DNA from: an uncultured Atopobiaceae bacterium
Lineage (GTDB): Bacteria; Actinomycetota; Coriobacteriia; Coriobacteriales; Atopobiaceae
Direction: 5' to 3'
Assembly (NCBI GenBank): GCA_944321005.1
Contig: CALUJT010000138.1
Location: 1-6,399, forward strand
Length of the DNA: 6,399 nucleotides
Part shown: piece by piece, positions 1 through 5,202 of the stretch
Numbering within the stretch: the first letter of the stretch is position 1
Layout of the letters: the number at the start of each line of letters is the position of its first letter
The notes under the pieces: generated by a model
Databases searched by the model: none
What the model was told of the DNA's origin: nothing
Seen by the model: the letters and a program-made list of their open reading frames with translations, nothing else
Translations under genes and position numbers: made by a program

Positions 1-13
1 GGTTTCGCCCCGG

Positions 14-703
14 CTAGGCCCCCTCGCCCTCCCCCGTGAGGTCGCGGGCGAGCTCGCCCCAGGAGTCGTCCCACATGCGCGCGGGGTCGAAGGACTCCCA
101 GTCCACGAGGTCCACGCCGAGCGCGTGCATCACGCGCACGAGCACTGACGCGCGGCGCTCGAACTCCGCCTTGTCCGCGAGCGGGTGGAAGAGCGGCACC
201 ATCCAGAGGTTGGCGAGCAGGAGCATCACCTCGGCGGTCTCGCGCGGGTACTCGGAGCTCACCGTGCCGTCGGCCACCCCCTCGCGGATCGCGGGCTCCA
301 CGTAGCGGTGCGCCACCTCGAGCGCGTCGAGGTACTCGCGCGCCAGGATGCGGGAGCTTGACAGCGGGTCGGAGGAGGGGCGCATCGCGCGCCACATGTC
401 TGCCGCGGGACCGTCCGAGGAGGACTCGTCGAGCGCGCGGAGCTTCTCGATGCCCGTGAGCGAGCTATCGGCGAGGATCTCCTCGGCGCGTGCCACGACC
501 GGCTGGTTGGCCCGCTCAAAGACGGCCTCGAAGATTTCCTCCTTGCTCCTGAAGTGGTGGTAGACCGCACCCTTGGTGAGCCCCTCGAGCCCCGCCACGA
601 TGTCGGCCATCGTGGTGCGCTCGTAGCCGCGCTCCGCGAAGAGCCGCTCGGCCACGTCGAGGATCTTCCTGACCGTCTCCTCCGGGTACTTGTTGCGCGC
701 CAC
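14..703 (-). CDS. TetR/AcrR-family transcriptional regulator
   Basis: A 229-residue one-component repressor of the TetR family, expected to act as a dimer in the cytoplasm and release DNA on ligand binding. The N-terminal helix-turn-helix is clear at residues 8-55: ETVRKILDVAERLFAERGY, then TTMADIVAGLEGLTKGAVYHH, then FRSKEEIF. The rest (about 56-210) is helical and variable, as usual for the ligand domain, so the inducer cannot be inferred. The length is near the family norm of about 200 residues, with a short acidic tail. I chose the GTG at 703-701 because GGAGG lies 5 bases upstream (709-713) and the protein then begins ARNKYPEET, right before the HTH. In-frame ATG (736) and TTG (760) starts lie further upstream, but they fall inside the promoter/operator. 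The gene follows the ABC permease gene on the same strand after 87 bases and appears to have its own promoter. Its target may be itself plus genes left of the window. Confidence 0.93.
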   Translation of the reverse strand: MARNKYPEETVRKILDVAERLFAERGYERTTMADIVAGLEGLTKGAVYHHFRSKEEIFEAVFERANQPVVARAEEILADSSLTGIEKLRALDESSSDGPAADMWRAMRPSSDPLSSSRILAREYLDALEVAHRYVEPAIREGVADGTVSSEYPRETAEVMLLLANLWMVPLFHPLADKAEFERRASVLVRVMHALGVDLVDWESFDPARMWDDSWGELARDLTGEGEGA

Positions 704-708
704 GGGCA

Positions 709-713
709 CCTCC
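709..713 (-). promoter_or_regulatory. Ribosome binding site deciding the TetR start
   Basis: GGAGG on the minus strand, 5 bases before the GTG at 703-701. It favours this start over the upstream in-frame ATG (736) and TTG (760), neither of which has a comparable site. Confidence 0.75.
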
Positions 714-731
714 GTCCTTCTCGTCGCGCTA

Positions 732-760
732 AACATACCATGAGTATGTAACGGCGACAA
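732..760 (-). promoter_or_regulatory. Candidate sigma-70-type promoter of the TetR gene
   Basis: Minus-strand TTGTCG (755-760, 4 of 6 matches to TTGACA) and TATGTT (732-737, 4 of 6 matches to TATAAT) are separated by exactly 17 bases. The predicted start point near 725 gives a leader of about 22 bases holding the ribosome binding site. The -10 and spacer are covered by the palindrome at 733-749, the classic layout for autorepression. Confidence 0.5.
733..749. promoter_or_regulatory. 17-bp palindrome, candidate TetR operator
   Basis: Perfect 6-bp arms ACATAC (733-738) and GTATGT (744-749) flank the 5-base spacer CATGA. The sequence is AT-rich in an otherwise very GC-rich window and overlaps the promoter spacer and -10 element of the adjacent TetR gene. 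The half-site ACATAC resembles operators described for AcrR/TtgR-type TetR proteins. Binding by the neighbouring TetR protein is inference. Confidence 0.6.
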
Positions 761-777
761 GGAACAGTGGCGAGAAG

Positions 778-792
778 GACGGCGGCCCCGTC
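778..792 (-). terminator. Weak hairpin at the end of the permease gene
   Basis: GACGG (778-782) and CCGTC (788-792) can form a 5-bp GC-rich stem with a 5-base loop. It overlaps the permease stop codon (791-793). The minus-strand sequence after it is only mildly T-rich (CTTCTC, then TTCCTTGT) and has no real U-run. It may slow or partly end transcription between the ABC operon and the TetR gene, and read-through is quite possible. Confidence 0.25.
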
Positions 793-2461
793 AGGCTTGC
801 CAGGCGGGGCCGGGCAGGCCGCGGCGGGAAACCGCTCGGAGCGCGGCCAAACCCGCGGCGGCCACGACGAGCGGGGCCACGAGGTTCACCAGCCCGGACA
901 CCCACGAGCCCAGCGTCCCGCACGCCAGGACGGCGAGAAACCCGCAGCCCAGCGCGGTGACGATGCCGCCGAAGACGCCCACCATCATGGGCAGGCCACG
1001 CTTCACGACCTCGGCCGGCGTGGTCCAGGCGAGGTTGGGGCTCGACGCGTCGAGCGCGAGGGCGAGCGCGGAAAAGCCCGTGAGCAGGCCCATCGCCGCC
1101 ACGGCGCACTGGAGCACCAGGAGCGGCGCCATCCCGCCAACCAAGAGCGCCACGGCGGAGACCGCCACCGCCGCACAGCCCAGCACGAGGTTGGCGAGCA
1201 GCTTGGAGGCCAGCACGGTCCCCGCGCCCACCGGCGCCGTGAGCATGAGCCAGCTCGCACGCCCCTCCAGCGAGACGGACGGCCCGGCCGTGAGCGACAT
1301 GGCCCCGCAGAACCCGAAGACCCACGGCAGCGCCGCGTCGATCTGGTCGCCCAGTGCGGCCACGGCGCGGGCGTCGAGCTCCACGCCATTCACGACACCG
1401 CTCGCGAGCAGCGCATCCACACCGATCGCGGAGATTGCGACCGCCGCCACGACCATGAGCACGAGCCCCACGCAGCAGTTCATCGCGTAGAAGGGCATGG
1501 AGCCAATGCGGCGGAGCTCCTTGACCGTGAGGGCACGCAGCGGACTCGCGGCGGCGGACCCGGCTGCGACAACCCGGCGAGAGGAGCGACGCGGCCCGGA
1601 CGTGGCCACGGCGTTCACGGCCGGGTAGCACGCCGCGAGCCCCGCGGTCACGGCCGCCGGCAGCGCAAGTGAGAGAATCACGAAGACGGCCAGCCCCGCA
1701 AGCGAGCCCTCCCCCACCGCGGCCGCGGCCCAGGCGGCCGGCGGGTAGGCCGCCGCCACGGCCGCGGAGAGCATACCGGCAACGTCGCCCATCGCGGCGA
1801 GCGTAGCGGCGTCGTCCTTCTCACCAAACGCCCCGCCGAGCGCGAGGGACCCGGCCACGATGCCCACCACCAGCAGCACCGAGAGCACGAGCTGCACCGC
1901 CCCCGCATGCCGGAACCGCACAGCCACCGCCATGAGCGCGAGCGAGACCAGCGTGGCCACGGCCGCCGGCACGAGCGGCGCGCACACCGCGCAGAGCGCA
2001 GCGGCACCCACGGCCACCGGCGTCGGTACGACCGCCGAGAAGTACGCCACGTAGAGCGGCACCGCCAACAGCACGGAGACCGCCACGCCAAAGCCGTAGA
2101 GCGGCGCCGTCCGCGCGAGCACCACCGCGCGCGTGGGCACCGGCAGCGCGGCCACGAGGTCGTAGTCCCGGCAGCCAAAGACCGTGCCCGGTGCCTTCAC
2201 AAACACGAGCGCCACCGAGGCGAGCGAGCCCATGAGCGCGGCGAGCGCCGGAATCGCCCCCGCGGCGCCGGCGGCGACCATGCCAAAACCGAGCGCGCCC
2301 AGGTAGAACACCGCCATGCCGGCGAGCAGGAGCGCGAGCGCTGCCGCGCCCAGGGCGCGCAGCCGGCCGGAGCCGCGCCGGACGCCGAGGCCGTAGAGGA
2401 GCGCGCGCACCTGCAGGGAGAGCAGCGGGCGGAGTCCCCGGTTCCCGGAGTCAACCGTCAT
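791..2461 (-). CDS. ABC-2-like exporter permease subunit
   Basis: A 556-residue integral membrane protein, last gene of the ABC operon and partner of the ATPase at 2806-3552. Hydrophobicity suggests about 12 membrane segments (roughly 35-60, 65-90, 120-142, 148-182, 188-210, 255-278, 325-347, 378-395, 420-443, 447-470, 490-513, 520-542). Hallmarks of putative ABC exporter permeases include CRDYDLVAALPVPTRAVVLAR (97-117), YPPAAWA (239-245), LTVKELRR (311-318), EGRASWLMLTAPVGAGTVLASK (399-420) and DASSPNLAWTTPAEVVKRGL (471-490). The two 'LP/AP...VLA' motifs suggest two related halves. I chose ATG 2461 because AGGTGA ends 5 bases upstream. A GTG at 2470, overlapping the preceding stop as GTGA, would add three residues. 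The protein is extremely Ala/Val/Leu-rich, which creates long mirror frames on both strands. The substrate is unknown. Confidence 0.93.
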   Translation of the reverse strand: MTVDSGNRGLRPLLSLQVRALLYGLGVRRGSGRLRALGAAALALLLAGMAVFYLGALGFGMVAAGAAGAIPALAALMGSLASVALVFVKAPGTVFGCRDYDLVAALPVPTRAVVLARTAPLYGFGVAVSVLLAVPLYVAYFSAVVPTPVAVGAAALCAVCAPLVPAAVATLVSLALMAVAVRFRHAGAVQLVLSVLLVVGIVAGSLALGGAFGEKDDAATLAAMGDVAGMLSAAVAAAYPPAAWAAAAVGEGSLAGLAVFVILSLALPAAVTAGLAACYPAVNAVATSGPRRSSRRVVAAGSAAASPLRALTVKELRRIGSMPFYAMNCCVGLVLMVVAAVAISAIGVDALLASGVVNGVELDARAVAALGDQIDAALPWVFGFCGAMSLTAGPSVSLEGRASWLMLTAPVGAGTVLASKLLANLVLGCAAVAVSAVALLVGGMAPLLVLQCAVAAMGLLTGFSALALALDASSPNLAWTTPAEVVKRGLPMMVGVFGGIVTALGCGFLAVLACGTLGSWVSGLVNLVAPLVVAAAGLAALRAVSRRGLPGPAWQA

Positions 2462-2466
2462 CGCTC

Positions 2467-2775
2467 TCACCTCGTCCCCAAAAAGACGATGGCGGCGGTC
2501 GCGACGAGCGCGACGACGGGTGTGATGTAGAACATGGCGATACGCTTCTCGCCCTTACTCGCAAGTCTTACCGATACGAGGAGATTAATCGCGACGCAGG
2601 CGGCGGGCACGCCGAACACCACGGCGTCCCGCGGCCAGAACGAGCTCGCCTCGCCCGTGAGGCCCCACTGCATGGGAACCTGCTCGGGCAGGGCGTCGCG
2701 GGCGGCGAGGGTCGCGGCGAGGGTGAGCGCGCACAGGACGGCGCTGGCGATGACGTGGGTCTTTACGGACTTCAT
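2467..2775 (-). CDS. Small DUF1648 membrane protein
   Basis: A 102-residue protein with three predicted membrane helices (about 7-26, 51-68, 80-99). A DUF1648 core lies between and into the second: ALPEQVPMQWGLTGEASSFW (28-47), then PRDAVVFGVPAA. DUF1648 is the domain found in SdpI, which gives immunity to and relays the presence of the SDP toxin in Bacillus. Here its task is unknown. The usual His-aromatic pair of the 'P-x-H-W/F' motif is Gln-Trp (QW). The ATG has AAGGAGG 7 bases upstream (2783-2789). It starts 30 bases after the ATPase gene, and its TGA stop (2467-2469) lies within the ribosome binding site of the permease gene, so the two are likely translationally coupled. Being sandwiched between the ATPase and permease genes suggests it works with the transporter as a sensor, accessory subunit or immunity factor. 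That role is inference. Confidence 0.9.
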   Translation of the reverse strand: MKSVKTHVIASAVLCALTLAATLAARDALPEQVPMQWGLTGEASSFWPRDAVVFGVPAACVAINLLVSVRLASKGEKRIAMFYITPVVALVATAAIVFLGTR

Positions 2776-2805
2776 GGCTGTTCCTCCTTGGTCTTGAGAA
2801 CAGGT

Positions 2806-3552
2806 TTAGCGACGCGACGGGATGGCGGCATCCTTCTTGTCCACGAGCTCGAGGAACACGTCCTCGAGCGAGGCCGAGCCGCGCACCTCGTCGGTGGGGC
2901 CGAGGGCGACGAGCTCGCCGCGGCGGATCACGGCGACGGTGTCGCAGAGCTTCTCCACGACCTCGAGCACGTGGGACGAGAAGAACACCGCGCAGCCCGC
3001 CGCCGCGCGCTCGCGAAGGATGGCCTTGAGCTCGTGGGAGGCGCTCGGGTCGAGGCCCACGAAGGGCTCGTCCAGCACGAGGGGCGCCGGGTGGTGCAGG
3101 GGCGGGCCGACGAGCACGAGCTTCTGGCGCATGCCGTGGGAGTAGGCGGAGACCGGCTCGCCGAGGACGTCCGTGAGCTCCAGACGCCCGGCGAGCTCGC
3201 CCGCGCGCCAGCGGCGCACGTCCGCGCTCACGCCGAACACGTCGGCGACGAGGTCCAGGTACTGCACGCCCGTGAGGAAGTCGTACACATCCGGGTTGTC
3301 CGGCACGTAGGCCATGAGGCGCTTGGCCGCCACGGGCTCGCGCCACACGTCGTGGCCGCAGACGCGGACCGTGCCCGACGTGGGCGGCTGCGCGCCCACC
3401 ACCGAGCGGATGAGCGTGGTCTTGCCGGCTCCGTTGTGGCCGATGAAGCCGCAGATCTCGCCGGGCGCCACCGCGAGCGAGAGGTCGCGCACGGCGACGT
3501 GGGCGCCGTAGCTCTTGCGGAAGTGGCTGACCTCGAGGATGGGACGTGCCAT
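2806..3552 (-). CDS. ABC transporter ATP-binding protein (BcrA/NatA/YtrB-like)
   Basis: A 248-residue ATPase that should sit on the inner face of the membrane and power the permease encoded two genes downstream. Motifs in order: Walker A GHNGAGKT (38-45); Q-loop region AYVPDNPDVYDFLTG (81-95), with Asp where Gln is typical; signature YSHGMRQK (137-144) in place of LSGGQ; Walker B LVLDEP (158-163); D-loop GLDP (166-169); switch His194 in SSHVLEVVE. The YSHGM signature and the acidic or amide-less Q-loop are usual in BcrA/NatA/YtrB-type exporter ATPases. The C-terminal tail (about 225-248) has the SLEDVFLELV segment typical of that group. ATG 3552 was chosen because AAGGAGG lies 5 bases upstream (3558-3564) and the protein then begins ARPILEVSHF. 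A start at 3579 would add nine residues without a good ribosome site. It is the first gene of the three-gene operon behind the palindromic control region. Confidence 0.97.
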   Translation of the reverse strand: MARPILEVSHFRKSYGAHVAVRDLSLAVAPGEICGFIGHNGAGKTTLIRSVVGAQPPTSGTVRVCGHDVWREPVAAKRLMAYVPDNPDVYDFLTGVQYLDLVADVFGVSADVRRWRAGELAGRLELTDVLGEPVSAYSHGMRQKLVLVGPPLHHPAPLVLDEPFVGLDPSASHELKAILRERAAAGCAVFFSSHVLEVVEKLCDTVAVIRRGELVALGPTDEVRGSASLEDVFLELVDKKDAAIPSRR

Positions 3553-3557
3553 GACTG

Positions 3558-3564
3558 CCTCCTT
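3558..3564 (-). promoter_or_regulatory. Ribosome binding site of the ABC ATPase
   Basis: Minus-strand AAGGAGG, a full anti-Shine-Dalgarno match, 5 bases before ATG 3552. It fixes the start and shows the usual site of this genome, against which the weak context of the GntR start is striking. Confidence 0.85.
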
Positions 3565-3594
3565 CGAATGTGGGGACAAGGTCCGTTCTTCTCC

Positions 3595-3625
3595 CCATCT
3601 GCTATAGCTGCTCTATAACAGATGG
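3595..3625. promoter_or_regulatory. 31-bp near-perfect palindrome, main operator candidate
   Basis: Arms CCATCTGCTATAG (3595-3607) and CTATAACAGATGG (3613-3625) are 13 bp each and complementary except for one pair (C3602 against A3618), around the 5-base spacer CTGCT. It sits 43 bases upstream of the ATPase start, between the divergent operons, and covers the candidate minus-strand -10 element. Long dyads of this type upstream of YtrA-type GntR genes and their ABC operons are the expected binding sites of that regulator. Here the protein-site pairing is inferred from position. Confidence 0.75.
3612..3620 (-). promoter_or_regulatory. Candidate extended -10 for the ABC operon
   Basis: Minus-strand TGT-TATAGA (3612-3620) reads as an extended -10 (TGn plus 4 of 6 matches to TATAAT). 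I see no convincing -35 at 16-18 bases. It would start transcription near 3605 and leave a leader of about 53 bases. It lies wholly within the 31-bp palindrome, so bound repressor would block it. Confidence 0.35.
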
Positions 3626-3626
3626 C

Positions 3627-3639
3627 GGGTACTATACCC
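3627..3639. promoter_or_regulatory. Second, smaller palindrome in the divergent region
   Basis: GGGTA (3627-3631) and TACCC (3635-3639) flank CTA. The centre contains TATA-like sequence on both strands (ACTATA/TATAGT). It lies between the two related operator-like sites. It could be an extra operator, a promoter element or chance. Confidence 0.35.
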
Positions 3640-3649
3640 CTTTGTCGCG

Positions 3650-3680
3650 TACTCTGCTATAGTTCAGATAGAACACAATT
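3650..3680. promoter_or_regulatory. Degenerate second copy of the 31-bp operator
   Basis: The left arm (3650-3662) matches the main operator's left arm at 10 of 13 positions, including TCTGCTATAG. The right arm (3668-3680) matches at 7 of 13, after the same 5-base spacer. The two sites are 55 bp apart centre to centre. Within this copy, short dyads also remain (CTAT...ATAG and GTTC...GAAC). It overlaps the candidate plus-strand -10, so it is placed to control the GntR/DUF1648 operon. Confidence 0.5.
3655..3663 (+). promoter_or_regulatory. Candidate extended -10 for the GntR operon
   Basis: TGC-TATAGT has the TGn extension and 5 of 6 matches to TATAAT. No good -35 is seen at 16-18 bases upstream. 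The predicted transcription start near 3670 leaves about 40 bases before the inferred GntR start. It lies in the left arm of the second operator copy. Confidence 0.45.
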
Positions 3681-3709
3681 CCTCCACGCGGAAGGCGGCG
3701 CCCACGGTC

Positions 3710-4081
3710 ATCACGGTCGACAAGCTCTCCGAGACGCCGCTCTACCTGCAGCTGCGCGACGCCGTCATCGCGGGCATCGCCTCGGGCGAGCTGCGGCCCG
3801 GCGACGCCCTGCCCTCCGTGCGCTCGCTCGCCGAGGACCTGGGCATCAACCTGCACACCGTCAACAATGCCTACGCGACGCTGCGCGACGAGGGCTACGT
3901 CATCATGCTCGGACGGCGCGGCGCCTACGTGGCGGACGCCCCCGCCGACCCCACCGCCGGCATGGACGAGGCCGCGCTCGAAGCGGCGCTCGCCAAGCTC
4001 GCCACGGAGTTCAAGGCGTCCGGCGGCACGCGCGAGGCGTTCCTCGCCGCCGCGGGGCGCGCCGCGCAGGACCTGGACTAG
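3710..4081 (+). CDS. GntR-family regulator, YtrA type, with non-standard or lost start codon
   Basis: About 123 residues, the usual size of YtrA-type GntR regulators. The winged helix spans about residues 8-75: ETPLYLQLRDAVIAGIASGE, then LRPGDALPSVRSLAEDLGIN, then LHTVNNAYATLRDEGYVIML and GRRGAYVA. A short helical C-terminal dimerisation tail follows, without a FadR- or UTRA-type ligand domain. The family resemblance starts at about ITVDKLSETPLY, but this frame has no ATG, GTG or TTG between its upstream stop (3605) and GTG 3818. Starting at 3818 would cut away the first half of the winged helix. The inferred start is ATC 3710, or the GTC at 3707; one base change at either would restore GTG or ATG. 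GGAAGG (3690-3695) lies upstream but is spaced widely. The gene is divergent from the ABC operon and probably represses both. Its stop overlaps the ribosome binding site of the next gene. Confidence 0.8.
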   Translation: MTVDKLSETPLYLQLRDAVIAGIASGELRPGDALPSVRSLAEDLGINLHTVNNAYATLRDEGYVIMLGRRGAYVADAPADPTAGMDEAALEAALAKLATEFKASGGTREAFLAAAGRAAQDLD

Positions 4082-4084
4082 GAG
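4080..4084 (+). promoter_or_regulatory. Ribosome binding site overlapping the GntR stop
   Basis: AGGAG begins inside the TAG stop (4079-4081) and ends 5 bases before ATG 4090. The arrangement favours translational coupling of the regulator and the membrane protein. Confidence 0.7.
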
Positions 4085-4089
4085 CGGAC

Positions 4090-5202
4090 ATGTCGCCTGG
4101 CCTCATAGCACTCGTCACCAACGCGTCGATGGCGCTCATCACCTTCCTCTCCGGCTGCCTCGTCGCCGCCATGCCCTGGCTCACCCGCGGGCGCGAGGCA
4201 TTCGCGGTGAGCGTGCCGGAAACCGCCCAGGCAGACCCACGCATCCAGCGCATGCGGCGGATCTTTCTCGCCAGCGTCCTCGCCATCTCGGCCGCGTCCG
4301 CCGTCGCCACCCTGGCGCTTTCCTCCACCTTCCCTCTCGCGATGGCGGCGGTGGTGTGCGTGCCGGTCGCGGCGGGCTTCGCGCTCATGCTCGCCTTCCG
4401 CGCCCGCGTGCGGGCGATCAAGCGCGCCGAGGGCTGGGAGACGCGCGCGGCCCGGGTCGCCGCCGTCGCCGGCGCCGCCGAGGCGAACGCGCCCCGCCCG
4501 CTCCCGCTTGCGTGGAATCTTCTCTATGTGCCCGTGATCCTGGCGACGCTCGCCCTTACGCTTGCGCTCTACCCGCGGATGCCCAACCCCGTTCCCGTGC
4601 ACTTCGACGCCGCGGGCGCGGTCGACGACTGGATGGACAAGGGCTGGCAGGTCGTCGCCATGCCCGTCGCCGTCCAGGCGTTCATGGCGCTCTGCCTCAC
4701 CGCGTCGCACTGGCAGATCCTGAGGAGCCGCCGGCCGGCCTCGCCCGAGCACCCCGTCGCCTCCGCCATCGCCTACGGCGCGTTCGCCCGCGCCCAGAGC
4801 GCGGCGCTGCTCGTCACAGGCATCGTGGTAACCGCGTCGATCGCGATCATGCCGCTCGCCTTCGCCGGCGTGGTCACCTCCGACCAGTCCCTCGTGGCGC
4901 TCGCCGTGATCATCATCGGCGCGATCCTGCCCAACCTCGCCGTCCCGCTCGTCTACGGACAGGCGGGGTCGCGCCTCCTGCGGCGCATGACGGCGTCGAG
5001 CGCGCTCGACTACGACGACGACGAGCGGTGGCACCTCGGCGTCTTCTACGTAAACCGCGAGGACCCCTCCGTCGTGGTGCCCCGGCGCTTCGGCGTGGGC
5101 TGGGCCATGAACTGGGGCCACCCCAGGTCGTGGGGGCTCGTCGCGCTGCTCGCCGCGGCGGTCGCGGCGTTCGTCGCGGTGGTCGAGGTCCTGCTCAGGT
5201 AG
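4090..5202 (+). CDS. DUF1648 membrane protein with C-terminal DUF5808-like segment
   Basis: A 370-residue membrane protein with about eight predicted helices (5-29, 58-78, 82-105, 142-162, 187-206, 235-258, 267-290, 347-369). The DUF1648 core is at about 145-200, with the motif PNPVPVHFDAAGAVDDWMDK (165-184) holding the conserved His171. A soluble, acidic stretch YDDDERWHLGVFYVNREDPS (308-327) and then VPRRFGVGWAMNWG (330-343) match the DUF5808 pattern of W-x-G-x-FY-N-x-DP...R-x-G-x-GW-x-x-N. This arrangement recurs in membrane proteins encoded beside small GntR regulators; no biochemical role is established that I know of. ATG 4090 was chosen for its ribosome site at 4080-4084. The same frame runs open upstream to 3622, but there it is only a shadow of the GntR gene. 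Coupling to the regulator suggests it senses a membrane signal or modulates the regulator. This is inference, by loose analogy with SdpI. Confidence 0.93.
   Translation: MSPGLIALVTNASMALITFLSGCLVAAMPWLTRGREAFAVSVPETAQADPRIQRMRRIFLASVLAISAASAVATLALSSTFPLAMAAVVCVPVAAGFALMLAFRARVRAIKRAEGWETRAARVAAVAGAAEANAPRPLPLAWNLLYVPVILATLALTLALYPRMPNPVPVHFDAAGAVDDWMDKGWQVVAMPVAVQAFMALCLTASHWQILRSRRPASPEHPVASAIAYGAFARAQSAALLVTGIVVTASIAIMPLAFAGVVTSDQSLVALAVIIIGAILPNLAVPLVYGQAGSRLLRRMTASSALDYDDDERWHLGVFYVNREDPSVVVPRRFGVGWAMNWGHPRSWGLVALLAAAVAAFVAVVEVLLR

Noticed and set aside
729..1672. Long overlapping frames on both strands within the permease gene (767-1672 plus, 729-1631 minus)
   Set aside because: They are Arg/His/Gly/Pro-rich translations of high-GC DNA in the wrong frame, with no domain pattern. 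The permease frame has clear membrane segments and family motifs.
1690..1770. GCC/GCG-rich repeat-like tract in the permease gene
   Set aside because: Explained by the Ala-rich protein stretch around residues 230-255 in a high-GC genome. There is no regular unit or mobile-element signature.
2585..3598. 337-residue minus-strand frame covering the ATPase and small DUF1648 genes
   Set aside because: Out-of-frame reading of two well-supported genes, with basic low-complexity composition.
3818..4081. GntR gene beginning at GTG 3818 (87 residues)
   Set aside because: It would delete the first half of the winged helix (LYLQLRDAVIAGIASGELRP), although that part is perfectly preserved in frame upstream. 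No ribosome site precedes it.
3622..4089. N-terminal extension of the DUF1648/DUF5808 frame up to an ATG at 3622 (would make a 526-residue protein)
   Set aside because: The first 156 codons are read out of frame through the clear GntR gene and give Arg/Ala-rich low-complexity sequence. The ATG lies inside the operator, upstream of the predicted transcription start. ATG 4090 has a good ribosome site.
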